Part shown: positions 30,746 through 40,500 of the stretch, one piece after another
Layout of the letters: every line of letters starts with the position of its first letter
Numbering within the stretch: position 1 is the first letter of the stretch
Assembly: GCA_030374735.1 (NCBI GenBank)
Contig: JASCIV010000033.1
Location: 1 to 64,000 of the forward strand
Source: Gracilaria caudata
Taxonomy: Eukaryota > Rhodophyta > Florideophyceae > Gracilariales > Gracilariaceae
Direction: 5' to 3'
DNA: 64,000 nucleotides
The notes under the pieces: generated by a model
Told to the model about the DNA's origin: nothing
Seen by the model: the letters and a program-made list of their open reading frames with translations, nothing else
Databases searched by the model: none
Translations under genes and position numbers: made by a program

Positions 30746-32290
30746 ATGAGACAGGAATGGCACTTAGAGGTAGGAATGCGAGTGCAAGTTGGGGCAGATC
30801 GCGGAACCGTGGCATATGTTGGTAAGCTGCAAGGTCGTGGAGACAGCGTGTGGGTAGGCGTAGAATGGGATCGGCTGGAACGCGGCAAACACGACGGCAC
30901 GGCAGACGGAATACGATACTGGCAGTGCGATGGGCCAAGGGGAAGCTTTGTGAAGATGAAGAAGGTGGGCAACGGTGGTCGATGCAGTCTGATTGATGCA
31001 GTGCGCAGGAGATACGAGCAAGAGGTCAAGGACGAAGCGTTTCGACGCGACTTTATGCGCGTTGGCGGCGGAGTGGTGCAAATTGCAGACAAGAAGGTGC
31101 CGCGACTGAGCGAGCTGGAAGTGGTTGACGTGAGCGAACACGGCGTGTGCAGTGTCGGCGACGTAAGCGAACTTGAGCGTGTGACTGAGGTGACGCTGAG
31201 CAAGTGTCTGTTTGGGCGAATGAGCGAGGTGTGCGAAGTGGTGCGGCGCCTAAGCACGGTGCGCAGCTTGGACGCATCGCACAACGTGCTAACTTTGCAT
31301 GAGGACGAAGAGCCGATCGTGCAAGCGTGCGACAGTTCGCTGGAGGAAGCCATACTGAACCACTGCCGCTTGAGCTGGGAAGGCGTGGTACAGTTGTGCG
31401 GCAGCGTACGTGCCTTACGAGTACTACGTCTGCACGACTGCGCGCTGCGGTCATTGAGCGGCAGCACAATGCTCTCCCTGCGCACATCGCTACACGCTTT
31501 GGAGAAGGTGGACGTGGACGGAAATCGTCTGCACTGGGACGACGTGCTCGCACTCGGACAACTACCGTCGCTCCGCGAAGCATACGTGAGCAACAACGCG
31601 CTGCAAGACCGCGCAATTGAGCGCGCCGGGGCATTCGCGCAGCTGCGCGCGCTGAGTCTGGCGGACAACCAGCTGGACGGCTGGCGCGTGGTGGACTGGC
31701 TCAACTCGCTGCCGCGGCTGACGCAGCTATGGCTGCGCGGCAACGGCATCCTGCGCGACGACGCGGCGGCAGAGGCCGCGGACAGCGCGCCGCCAGGCCG
31801 TCTGCGCGCAGTGGCGCGCATCGCGTCGCTGCAGAAGCTGGACGGCTCCGCCATCTCCGCCGACGAGCGTCTGTTCGCCGAGCGGCGGTACGCTCGCGAA
31901 GTGGCGGCAGACGCGGCGTCGCTGGGCGTCGTCGCCGCGCGCAAGCTGCACGCGCGCCTCGAAGAGCTGCTCCCCCTCGCCGACGCGCGCGCGCGCGCGC
32001 GCAGCGGCGCCATGCGCGACGCGATGGTGACGGTGCGCGTGGACGGCGACGGCATCGCGCTGCACCGGCAGTTGCCGGCGGCCACGCCGTTGCGACGCGC
32101 GCTGCGCATTGTGCAACGCGCCGTGCGCCGACGCGTGGCGCTGGGCGTGCTGCGCAACAACGGCCACGTGCACTGGCTGCGCAACGCTGCGCCCGACGAC
32201 GACGACGACGACGAGCTGCTGAACGTCGCGCTGAGCCAGCTGGCCACGACCGGCGGTGAGCACGTCAGCGTGGTGGCGCACCCGCTGTAA
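30746..32290 (+). CDS. TBCE: Tubulin-folding cofactor E
   Basis: 514 residues from the first in-frame ATG. A CAP-Gly domain lies at about 8-75, with VGVEWDRLERGKHDG, the tubulin-tail-binding GK(N/H)DG motif. Leucine-rich repeats follow (about 150-330, for example LRALSLADNQLDGW). A ubiquitin-like domain sits at about 428-512 (VTVRVDGDGIALHRQLP onward). This domain order is specific to TBCE, which with TBCA-D assembles and disassembles alpha/beta-tubulin dimers in the cytosol. The last third is extremely GC-rich, with many Ala, Arg and Asp codons, unlike the first third. Confidence 0.95.
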   Translation: MRQEWHLEVGMRVQVGADRGTVAYVGKLQGRGDSVWVGVEWDRLERGKHDGTADGIRYWQCDGPRGSFVKMKKVGNGGRCSLIDAVRRRYEQEVKDEAFRRDFMRVGGGVVQIADKKVPRLSELEVVDVSEHGVCSVGDVSELERVTEVTLSKCLFGRMSEVCEVVRRLSTVRSLDASHNVLTLHEDEEPIVQACDSSLEEAILNHCRLSWEGVVQLCGSVRALRVLRLHDCALRSLSGSTMLSLRTSLHALEKVDVDGNRLHWDDVLALGQLPSLREAYVSNNALQDRAIERAGAFAQLRALSLADNQLDGWRVVDWLNSLPRLTQLWLRGNGILRDDAAAEAADSAPPGRLRAVARIASLQKLDGSAISADERLFAERRYAREVAADAASLGVVAARKLHARLEELLPLADARARARSGAMRDAMVTVRVDGDGIALHRQLPAATPLRRALRIVQRAVRRRVALGVLRNNGHVHWLRNAAPDDDDDDELLNVALSQLATTGGEHVSVVAHPL

Positions 32291-32413
32291 GCTCTGTAAG
32301 CCGCGAGCGCACGGTGCGCGCGGTGCGCGTTCGCACGCTTCTTCGTGCGTGGAGCGCGCGCCGCCGGAGCGCGCCGCGCGAAACGACGGGCGTAGAGTTG
32401 TCTGCGTGCGGCG

Positions 32414-34045
32414 ATGTCTTCGCAGCCGCCGCCGCCGCCGCCGCCTCCGCCGCCGCCGGCGGCTACGCAGTCGCAGCCGACGCGGCCGCCTCCGACGACA
32501 CAACAGCCTGCCCCGGGCGCCGCGCCGTCCACCTCTGTGGCGGGCGTGGCGGACGCGTCGGGTGCGCACTGCTTGAGGTGCGCTTTCCCGCTCGACGCGC
32601 AGCGCAACATTTATGCGGTGTTGAGCCATCTGCGCGAGATGGTGCCGCATGCCGGGTACGCCGTGGAGCATCTTGCGCTGCACGAGCCGCTTTCGTCCGA
32701 TGAACCCATTTCGCTGTCGCTCGATTTGCGCCGCGTGTCTTCCAAGCGTGCTCGCTCGCGCATCGAATCGGCCGATGAGCCCCCTTCTAAGCGCTCGCTG
32801 CCGTGTCGCTTGTGTGCCTCCAGTTGCTGTTCCACTAGCTCGCTGTGCAAGGCCAACGCGTGTACGCATCACGTGCGCAACGAGGCCGTGTCTCGTCCGT
32901 TGCCCGCGTCGCCGCGAGAAGATCCACATTCGCATCAACATCACCACCACTGTCATGCCACTCCGAAGCGTCGCCATCGTCACCTCCAACGTCCAGCGCC
33001 GTCGCAGCCGCAGCAGCCGCAGCCGCCGCAGCCGCCTCAGCCACCGCATCCGCCGCATCCGCCGCATCCGCCGCAGCCGCCGCACACGCAGCAGCAACAT
33101 GCCCATCGTCAGGTGTTTCCGCTCGCCGCTTCCGATGTGATTGGTCCGGAGCATGATGTTTTGCAGCACCCACATGCGTTCCCGCCGCCTGAACGTCCGC
33201 TGCGACGTTCACCGAACGACGACGAGGACCATACCACCGACAATGCGGCCGCCATGGCCGCCGCCGCCGCCGTGGCCGCTGCTGCTGTGGTGGGAGGAAT
33301 GCCTCAGCATCAGACGCCCGACGCGCACCATCCGCCGCCTGGTTGGACCGCCGCTTCTGACGCTCAGTTTGACACGCGGGAGCGTATTTTGCCGGGACTG
33401 GACTTTCCGGTGCACACTGCACCCATGACGCCCCATCAGCACACTTCTCAGCCGCCGCATCAACCACAGCCTACCTCTGTGCCTCTGTCAGCACAGCCGC
33501 CGCCCGCAATCCACCGTGATAAACCTACTTCGCCGTCTGACAGTCTTGGAAAGAGCACGCCCCGAAAGAACCCTAATATCACCACAACTACCACTTCTAC
33601 CGCTGTCATCGTCGAATCTCCTTCACATCGACCGGCGCCCAATCTGTACTGCGGCACGTGCGCCATTAGCTTCAGTGATGAACTCGAGCTGCGGAAGCAT
33701 CAGTTCAACACGCACCGCGACGATAAGATCATCACAAAGACTCCCAATGGGCGCTTTCTTTGTCTCATGCACTCCTGCACGCAGAGCTTTGTGAGGAGAC
33801 ATGTGATGGAACGCCATTTCAAGACGGTGCACTTGCATGTGCGAGACTTCCCGTGCACCACATGTGATAAGGCGTTTGCAGACTCGTCAACGCGTGATGC
33901 ACACCATTCGGCTGTGCACGAGAAGAAGAAACCGTGGGTATGCACGCAATGTTCTAGTAGCTTTACTCAGAGTTCTTCGTTAGGGAAGCATCGGCGACGC
34001 TTTCATCAGGAATCTACAACTGCACACACAAATCCAAAACCATGA
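32414..34045 (+). CDS. C2H2 zinc-finger protein with proline/histidine-rich N-terminus
   Basis: 543 residues. The protein begins with a run of 11 Pro. Two Cys pairs (HCLRC near 51-54; CRLCASSCC near 133-141) lie in the N-terminal third. A long Pro/Gln/His region near 190-225 is encoded by CCGCAT/CCGCAG-type repeats. Four C2H2 fingers close the protein (about 412-531): YCGTC..H(x4)H, FLCLMHSC..H(x4)H, FPCTTC..H(x4)H and WVCTQC..H(x4)H. The second has a four-residue Cys spacing, as in TFIIIA-type fingers. A nuclear DNA- or RNA-binding role is likely. It starts only 123 bp after the TBCE stop on the same strand. No closer orthologue recognised. Confidence 0.85.
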   Translation: MSSQPPPPPPPPPPPAATQSQPTRPPPTTQQPAPGAAPSTSVAGVADASGAHCLRCAFPLDAQRNIYAVLSHLREMVPHAGYAVEHLALHEPLSSDEPISLSLDLRRVSSKRARSRIESADEPPSKRSLPCRLCASSCCSTSSLCKANACTHHVRNEAVSRPLPASPREDPHSHQHHHHCHATPKRRHRHLQRPAPSQPQQPQPPQPPQPPHPPHPPHPPQPPHTQQQHAHRQVFPLAASDVIGPEHDVLQHPHAFPPPERPLRRSPNDDEDHTTDNAAAMAAAAAVAAAAVVGGMPQHQTPDAHHPPPGWTAASDAQFDTRERILPGLDFPVHTAPMTPHQHTSQPPHQPQPTSVPLSAQPPPAIHRDKPTSPSDSLGKSTPRKNPNITTTTTSTAVIVESPSHRPAPNLYCGTCAISFSDELELRKHQFNTHRDDKIITKTPNGRFLCLMHSCTQSFVRRHVMERHFKTVHLHVRDFPCTTCDKAFADSSTRDAHHSAVHEKKKPWVCTQCSSSFTQSSSLGKHRRRFHQESTTAHTNPKP

Positions 34046-34459
34046 TGTTTGCGTGTGCGTTCTGTGTGTCTTGTTCGCTGTTGTTGTGTTGCGTTTTGGT
34101 TGTAATTAGTGTGAGAGCATACTCCGAACAGCACGCGCAGCCAAGCAACTTACGCTCCGCCTTATGTGCCGTGGTGCGTTTCAGTTTCCTTAATGCGTTT
34201 CAGGCGTGTACGTGTAGTTGCCATCATTTGCTGGAAGAGGCCGTAGTGATGCATGTGGGTGAAGAGTTCGTTCTCGCAACTGCCAACGCTTATGACGCTT
34301 GCTAGTCTTGGTACCAGTTTGAGTGCGTAGTCATAGCTTAAGCAATCGCAGCTCCTCGTTTGCGAAATACCGTTGTTCGGTTACTGTGTTTTCGTGTAAA
34401 GAACCTACCTCCTCTCCGACATCACCTGCAAAGGGAGAAGGACATTGGTACCGCGCTTC
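34046..34459. other. Intergenic region between convergent genes
   Basis: 414 bp with the 3' ends of the zinc-finger and RuvX-like genes. A plus-strand frame of 87 codons starting at 34042 overlaps the previous stop and looks like chance. Confidence 0.5.
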
Positions 34460-35080
34460 TCACCCCTGCTCGTGCGCGAGTTGCTTCATGGCGTCCAAAA
34501 CGTCTTGCAGAATCAACGCGGCTGCACCCTGCAAAATGAAACGTCACGTTTGGTCAGCCTTATATTCTTGCCGTACACCCAAAAGAGAGTGTTGATTAGA
34601 GTTACGTACCGCGTCAACTCTCCGCTTCCTCAATGTGACGTTGTTGCGTTCACTCTTTTTCGCACTTGTCATGAAGCCATCCTTTGCCAACACCGTCGTG
34701 AAACTCTCGTCCCAATACGCCACCGCACAAAACCCACTTTCAGCCAGGACTCGCTGAGAATAAACACGTACGAATTCTTGCAACGCGCGGCAGTCGGCGC
34801 CTGGCGGGGCGCGGGGCATTCCAACCACCGCACAATTCACTTGAGATGCATTGGCTAAAAAGCGCAGCCGGTTTACATCGGTTATAACGCTTCTTCGACG
34901 AAAAGCGCTGTGAGGAAATGAGATTAAACAGGCATCATCGGACATCGCCACGCCGATGTGATGCGTGCCAACGTCCATGCCTAGTAGTGGACCGCCGCTT
35001 CGCTTGACCGTAGTACAAAAGCGTTGCAGCTCGGATCTCATCATGCCATGTGTCTCTCCGATCAAGTTGAACACTTTCAT
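34460..35080 (-). CDS. RuvX/YqgF-family Holliday-junction-resolvase-like nuclease (two exons)
   Basis: Exon 1 is 35080-34610 and exon 2 is 34528-34460 on the minus strand, giving 179 residues. Motif 1 is LLGMDVGTHHIGVAMSDD with Asp36. The middle has VVGMPR and YWDESFTTV with Glu125. The third acidic motif, RRVDA plus GAAALILQDVLD, is formed only by splicing across the intron, matching the family pattern (D..AAA.ILQ.YLD). YqgF proteins resolve branched DNA or mature rRNA in bacteria and plastids. About 40 residues precede motif 1 and the frame is open still further upstream from a GTG, so a targeting peptide or an extra 5' exon is possible and the start is uncertain. Confidence 0.8.
34529..34609 (-). 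other. Spliceosomal intron in the RuvX-like gene
   Basis: 81 nt on the minus strand, GTACGT to TTTTGCAG, with a CTGAC branch-point-like sequence about 25 nt before the acceptor. Phase 0. Splicing restores the conserved third motif. Confidence 0.75.
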
Positions 35081-35753
35081 TGTCTTAAAACTCGATTCAG
35101 CAGCGTCGTTACCAAGTCCAAAAAACTTGTCAGTATTTGCGCACGGATCGTGCGGAGCCTTCCACAGAGGAGGGAGGATAAAAGCACTACGGAGCTGGGT
35201 GCCCACAGGGAGTTCGCATTCGTTTCTTGGACCAGAAGCTTAACTGTTAGGGTTAACCTTCCGGGGGGCTATCCATCGAGCACTGTGGCAGTGCTCTTTT
35301 TTCCGCCCTTCGCATGAAAATATCTCGATGCATTGTTTACATATGGCATGAAGTTTTAAAGCGTGAAGGAAACAGGAGTGTAATGTTATACACCCCTTCA
35401 CGAAGACACGTGCCAAGCTCATGTTTATTGCGGTGTAGACAAATGCTTCTTCTTGTTTATAGGTTTCTGGGTCGCTCCACACAATTCAAAATACCGCCGT
35501 CGACTCCACTGCGCACGGAGACGCAGAACCGCACTGCTCTGCTTTACCGAAATATGAAGACAAACTGTTCGACCGCGACATATCCGGGAAACACGCCTTC
35601 TTTCAAAGCCAACAGAGCCATTTGCTCGCAGGCCAAGTTGTAGTCAAAATAGTTTTTCATCATTGTTCGTGTTTGCATCTCGAATGCTTCGCGCAAGTGC
35701 TCGAGTGAAGAAGAGGACAGCAGCCTGGGCGTTGGCGGCGGCGGCGGCGGGGG
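35081..35753. other. Intergenic region upstream of the RuvX-like gene
   Basis: Contains GTTAGGGTTAACC near 35246 and a GGC-triplet run at 35729-35746 beside the stop of the next gene. No gene supported. Confidence 0.45.
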
Positions 35754-36173
35754 CTACTTTCCCAAACCGGCGTGGTTCTGTCCAATTTGTTCTTCAAGTG
35801 CAGCGCAAAGGCTCTTGAATTGGTCGAGTTGAAGCCTTAGTGCAGAAATCTCCTGTCGTAAGCCGTCGACACACTTTTTATAAATCAGCCAAAGCGCGTA
35901 AAGATGCTTCACGCCATCTGACTCAAGCGGATGATTATTGTGAGATGCAGATTGTTGCTTGTTGTCGGACACAAAGCAAGGCCTAGGAACAGGCTCAGAT
36001 GGCATGGCAATGGCTAGCTGATCAGATGAAAAATGCAACTTTGGCGTTGAAGATCCTTCCTAAAGAGAGAAAGCTTTCTTTGAAAGCTTTACTGCAGCTT
36101 AGTAATTAGAAGCTGCTGTCCACAATAAAGAAGAAGAAGGCGTTGAAGATGATATCGCTTTCTGTTCGCTCAT
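35754..36173 (-). pseudogene. Small coiled-coil gene interrupted near its start by a retroposon
   Basis: On the minus strand the frame from ATG 36173 reads MSEQKAISSSTP and then enters an 84-bp insertion carrying two in-frame stops. After the duplicated 12-bp target site the same frame resumes and runs to 35754, through a Ser/Asn-rich segment into a coiled coil (CVDGLRQEISALRLQLDQF). The intact product would have been about 107 residues. The insertion plus duplication is 96 bp, so frame is kept but stops are introduced. An internal ATG at 36005 could still yield 83 residues. A 3' splice-like TTTCTCTCTTTAG sits at the insertion edge, but the only GT donor found inside would shift the frame. 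No family recognised. Confidence 0.55.
36043..36150 (+). mobile_element. Second short retroposon with 12-bp target-site duplication
   Basis: GGCGTTGAAGAT occurs at 36043-36054 and identically at 36139-36150. The 84 bp between end in CACAATAAAGAAGAAGAA, the same 18-nt tail as the element at 20516-20726. A stem-loop (CAGCTT/AAGCTG, about 36095-36116) directly precedes the tail, as in the other copy. The bodies otherwise differ, so either both are short 3' fragments of diverged elements or only the 3' recognition end is conserved. Confidence 0.72.
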
Positions 36174-37582
36174 GTGTTTCCCAGGGCGGTTGGTTCGTGG
36201 TTCTTCAGCGGTTGATTACAAAACAAGAATGCGGCGCACAGGTGGGAGCAACAGTGGCTTGCCAAAACAACTTGTAGGTCCAACCAGAAGAAAGAACGGT
36301 GTGCGGAAGGGACAAACGAAAAGACAAAGCAGGCTTGCGTTTCAATGAAAGTCAAGCTTCGTGCACTTCAAGCAGCTCGATGACGAAAACCAGACGCACA
36401 GTGGAGCACGGTTTCTCAGAGTGCCGAAGAGCACGCGAAGCGAGCGAGCTGAATCGCAACCGAAAGAGGTAAGGGGCCGTAGCGCGCAGCAACTTGCGCG
36501 CACCTTTATAGAAGCCAGGGGCTGGCACAGCGAGCACAGCAACGTTTCGCTTTGTGAAGCAAGCGATCGTGGCACTTTTCATGCCTAAGGAACTGAAGGG
36601 GTGTTGCGCTCGTGCGTGACATGTTATGTTCGTTCTTGTCACCTTCTCGCTATATTCCATCGCCAGAGCAACTTCCCGTTGGTTCCTTGCGCAACTTTCA
36701 TATTTACCTCCTCTTCGCTTGCCCGAATGCCATCGCGGTCCTGTCTTCGCCCCTTCTTGCACTTCCACTTCAACGCCAATGGGAACACAGACACTCATTT
36801 CGGATTCCCACACAGCATGAAGTATTTTCCTTCCTCTTCCTCGTGGCAGTGCTGCGCGGGAATGAAGATTTGGGGGCGAGAACGTTACTTCAGCTATTAA
36901 GCCGTTCTCAGAAAAGCATTGTGAAATAGTCAAATAGCACGTCGTCGCATATACGCGTGATTCTACTTCTTTGATTGCCAGGCGACACAAGGCGCTTGTA
37001 CACCGGAGCCATCATGATGAATGATCTCAGTTCAATGAGACGCCTTTGACAAGTTCACGTCACTTGAAACGTGCGGATGCCCCGTGCGAATGGTAATCAA
37101 CATCATAATTATCTTTAAAAGGTTTCTGGCTTCCTCTGCTTCTCTTGTCGTCCTTCATCAGAAGCTCCACTTCCTTGATGGGAAAAGTCATTTTGTCCGA
37201 GACCTTCCCCGCTCTGGGCTTCTGCTTGTAATACTTTTGCTGTTGTTACTAACCAGGTTTCCAAACAACTGAAGGCTCTTAGACCGGTTTTCGATGTATT
37301 GACGATATTAACTTGAACCTAATGGGCTGTACCAACTCTAATCTTCTTCACGCATTAAATGAACATCAGTTTGGCCCTGTATCCGACAAACACACAGCAT
37401 GCTCTTGTTTTGGAGGTCCTTTTGCTATCGGATGCAGAATACTAACGTATCCGACATGAAATCGAGCTAGTACTTCCCCCTCTCTCGCTTCATTGTCTGT
37501 CTTGATGTTTTCTGGCAGCCTTGAAAGAAGCAGCCAAATTCTGTCTTACAGTCAGTTCGAAAAACTTGCCCTTCGTGCGGGT
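36174..37582. other. Intergenic region, no gene supported
   Basis: About 1.4 kb. A minus-strand open frame of 212 codons (36352-36990) overlaps the candidate TATA box and lacks protein-like composition. Nothing else seen. Confidence 0.45.
36505..36510 (-). promoter_or_regulatory. Candidate TATA box of the small coiled-coil gene
   Basis: TATAAA on the minus strand in a G/C-rich setting, about 330 bp before ATG 36173. No other ATG occurs on the minus strand between this box and that start, which supports 36173 as the original initiation codon. Confidence 0.35.
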
Positions 37583-38560
37583 TCATGGCTCGAGCAGTCT
37601 CATCATTTTGTGAGTCTCACCTTCTTTGAGATCAAGAACACGCACAAAGTCCTCATTTCTTGTCACAATCGAAAGTAGAACCCGTCGGAACTCTTCCACA
37701 TTCCCTCCTTTGCCCTGGTTCTTCATTTCAATTTCATATAGTCGACGTTTCAGGAACGTTTGAAGGATGGCGTATGTTCGAAGGGAATAACATGGGATTC
37801 CAGCTAAAGTTTTGAATAGCGCATCATGATTGGCAGCCACATGATATCTGGCGAGCATTGCTCGTATGCATTTTTCCGACAACTTGAGCTCGTGTTTAAC
37901 AGGTGGCAACTTTGCCATTGCACCCAAAGCACTTTTAGCAACTCGAGCATCTCCGTCACGAACTAGTTGCTCTAAAATGGAAAACGCCGTCTTTGCAATC
38001 TCAGTGTGTTCTTGTGAGACAAGCGTCACTAGAATATCTGAGGTGGCAATTCGCAAACTTCGCTGTTCATGTTCGGCACAATCCCGCAACACATTCTCGC
38101 AATCAATCCTTTCCAGCGGATCTGTAGGTGAGGAATGAATACCAAGAGCTCTCTGCACAAGACTTTGCGATACATATCCACGTTGAAGTAGAGAATTGAA
38201 GACTTCCAGAGCAAGGATTTTCAGCTTAATGCTTGACTCCAGAGGTATGTGCAGCAGCAGCAATGGGACCGGAGGATGGGAACGGCGGTTCCCTATGGCT
38301 TTTATGACGACAGATCTCATTTCTTCGCTTCCATTGTTCAAAGAATGCTGCAGAACGCTTTTCGGACATTGGGGTAGTGATAAGGCCTCATGTCTTACAG
38401 ACTCATTTGGATCCTTCTGGACTACAAGTTCCAGAAACGTCTCATAAGCTTTTCCGTGAGAAGTCCGAAGTTCTGGAGCCTCTTCCAGAGAATTTGAATA
38501 CTGCTGCAGAGCGTTCAATCGCACTTGGGGGTCAGGAGAACATATATCTCTTGGAAGCAT
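37583..38560 (-). CDS. HEAT/armadillo-like helical repeat protein, unassigned
   Basis: 325 residues from the first in-frame ATG. The frame is open upstream to a GTG at 38725, but that stretch has weak composition and includes a splice-like TTTCTTTTGTCCGTTAG, so a small first exon is possible. The protein is built of paired helices (SPDPQVRLNALQQYSNSL, DPNESVRHEALSL, DGDARVAKSALGAMAKL), as in HEAT-repeat scaffolds. The pattern is loosely reminiscent of Integrator subunit 4, but I cannot support that assignment. A scaffold role is all that can be inferred. Confidence 0.65.
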   Translation of the reverse strand: MLPRDICSPDPQVRLNALQQYSNSLEEAPELRTSHGKAYETFLELVVQKDPNESVRHEALSLPQCPKSVLQHSLNNGSEEMRSVVIKAIGNRRSHPPVPLLLLHIPLESSIKLKILALEVFNSLLQRGYVSQSLVQRALGIHSSPTDPLERIDCENVLRDCAEHEQRSLRIATSDILVTLVSQEHTEIAKTAFSILEQLVRDGDARVAKSALGAMAKLPPVKHELKLSEKCIRAMLARYHVAANHDALFKTLAGIPCYSLRTYAILQTFLKRRLYEIEMKNQGKGGNVEEFRRVLLSIVTRNEDFVRVLDLKEGETHKMMRLLEP

Positions 38561-39384
38561 TGCTCTGGGCAAATGGTCGAAGTAGTATAAATTAGAGATC
38601 TCCCTAACGGACAAAAGAAACGTCGTGAACACTACCCCCGCCTCGAAAAAGTAGACATGCTCTGAGAAAAGCTCAACGCTCTGCGTGTGAAGGGCAGTTG
38701 AGAAATCCTTCCACAGTCCCAACACCAGCTCTTAGCTCCACCCCATCATTGAAGCGGAGAGGGTTAAAATTAGAAGGTGAATAGGATGCGTGGGAGGGAT
38801 TACCCTTGTAGATACTGTAATCAAAAATAAAAGCAGTTGATGCCAACAGGGAGTTCGTGCTTGCGACTACCCTTGCAGACCTGGTCTTGTTGATTCGCAG
38901 AGGTATGCGTTAACTCTCACTCTGATTTCACAACGTTGTACACAGGGGGAGAACCATCATTCCTACCTCCACACTAGATCATTTTTCTCGTATTAGAAGC
39001 GAAGTACGAAGGTTAGTTTCCAGCGTTGGTCTGGACTGCATACACGAAAGAAACAAAGGGTAGCGTTCTACTGTAATAGATTAGACACAAGACGTGATAC
39101 AGTAATCGGAAAATTTTCGTCGTCAGACACAACATCCATTTGGTGACCTGGATTTGTTTCCTCGCTCGGTCGTTGTCGGGAATCCCTCCCATCGGAGATT
39201 TCCTTTGACTGCGGACCACCATGCGAGTGAACGGTTGTGAAACGAAAAGGAGTCTTTAAGGAAGGAAAAATCTGGGTAAGAGTTCTACTGCACTTTCCAA
39301 AGCGCAACTTTTGCACATTGTTCAAGTGGCTGCTGCGCGTATCGCACCGGCCTCATTCCAAGAAAAGTATCGGGCAGAAAGGAA
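38561..39384. promoter_or_regulatory. Divergent region, HEAT-like gene and UBR7 copy 1
   Basis: About 820 bp holding both 5' ends. Contains ACCCTTGTAG near 38804 and ACCCTTGCAG near 38869, and AAGGGTAGCGTTCTAC ending at 39071, 314 bp before the UBR7 ATG. No gene seen. Confidence 0.4.
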
Positions 39385-40500
39385 ATGCCTCCCGGCCGGC
39401 GGCGTCAAGGTCGGAAACCATCGAGACCATGTACATATGAGCTTGGCTACGTGCGGCAGGATCTATACGCTTGTCGAAAATGCACGAGAGAAGCGAACGG
39501 TATTCTGTCAGGATTTTGCCGCGGATGTCGAGAAACATGCCACTCAAGTCATCCAGATGAGGTTTTCGAACTATACACTAAGAGGCACTTTCGCTGCGAT
39601 TGTGGCAACAAACGCGCGAAGAATCAATGCGTTCTATGCCCGAACAAAGACGATTTTAACACTGAAAACCAACAATCATACTCTCACAACTTTGTAGGTA
39701 GCTACTGCCGATGTGACAGTGAGTATGATTATCGGCTCGCAATGGCACAGTGTGCAATGTGTGAGGATTGGTTTCATGAAAAATGTTATAACCTCGATGC
39801 CCTTGCTCGAAAGCGCTCGAGTCCCTATGATATGGAATATGAGTTCACGTGCAAGGATTGCGTGAAAATGCTTCCTGTTCTGGCGGAGTACTACGAGGTG
39901 TTTGCTGTATGGAAAAAGAAAGGGTATGTTAAGAAACCTAAAGCAGGTAAATGCGCCCGTCCCAGTAATGTGAGCGTTTCAACTAAGGCTGGAAGTCTGG
40001 ACTATATGTGGCGCCCCGGCTTCCGCTCATATCTATGTCGATGTGAAGCTTGCATGAAACTTTACCGAACAAGTAAGGTTTCCTATATTGTAGACAGAAA
40101 TGATTTCGTTTCACCTGCCTCTGAGGATGAGGAGAGTGAGGAATACGTCGTAGAAGAAAATCACGATGATGACGATGACGAAATCGTAGAGATTGAAGAA
40201 GTCAGTGCATCAGAGTCCTCTGCTCCGAAAACATTTGATGAAGGTGAGCGTATTCCGCGAAAGTCTCAACTTAAGGACAAACCCTCTCCTCCAAAGAAAC
40301 CCGTTGAAGAGCTGAAGAAAGCGAAGCCGAAGAATGAAGCTCTTGGAGTGCACGAAATCATGAACATTCGTAGAAGGATCACAGATTTCCTTCGAGAAGC
40401 CATTCAAACTAATGGTGGTAATCTAAATCGGGACGCTCTCTTGTCGTACATGTCGGAGTTGAAGGCGGAATTGCTCACCGATCTTGCGGAGACTAATTGA
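39385..40500 (+). CDS. UBR7: UBR7-like UBR-box/PHD protein, copy 1
   Basis: 371 residues. A UBR box spans about residues 15-85 (CTYELGYVRQDLYACRKC, CRGCRETCH, HFRCDCGNKRAKNQC), the zinc fold that binds N-degrons. A PHD-like finger follows (YCRCDSEYDY, CAMCEDWFHEKCY, FTCKDCV; about 105-170). The second half has a short Cys motif (YLCRCEACMKLY), an acidic stretch (about 240-270) and a conserved C-terminal helix (EIMNIRRRITDFLREAIQTNGGNLNRDALLSYM). UBR7 proteins are nuclear E3 ligases linked to histone H2B ubiquitination. A paralogue lies 10 kb away on the opposite strand (50011-51162) with the same layout. Confidence 0.93.
   Translation: MPPGRRRQGRKPSRPCTYELGYVRQDLYACRKCTREANGILSGFCRGCRETCHSSHPDEVFELYTKRHFRCDCGNKRAKNQCVLCPNKDDFNTENQQSYSHNFVGSYCRCDSEYDYRLAMAQCAMCEDWFHEKCYNLDALARKRSSPYDMEYEFTCKDCVKMLPVLAEYYEVFAVWKKKGYVKKPKAGKCARPSNVSVSTKAGSLDYMWRPGFRSYLCRCEACMKLYRTSKVSYIVDRNDFVSPASEDEESEEYVVEENHDDDDDEIVEIEEVSASESSAPKTFDEGERIPRKSQLKDKPSPPKKPVEELKKAKPKNEALGVHEIMNIRRRITDFLREAIQTNGGNLNRDALLSYMSELKAELLTDLAETN

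Noticed and set aside
30529..32610. 693-codon minus-strand open frame
   Set aside because: Antisense to TBCE in very GC-rich DNA where stops are rare; Ser/Arg/Ala-rich product without domains, while TBCE on the plus strand has clear domains.
31727..33175. 482-codon minus-strand open frame with Arg/Leu/Met repeats
   Set aside because: Antisense to TBCE and the zinc-finger gene; the repeats are the reverse reading of CCG-triplet coding repeats.
36352..36990. 212-codon minus-strand open frame
   Set aside because: No protein-like composition and it overlaps the candidate TATA box of the small coiled-coil gene.
38561..38725. Possible 36-nt intron and first exon of the HEAT-like gene
   Set aside because: Phases match for GTAGTG...TTAG, but 36 nt is shorter than any intron I can support here.
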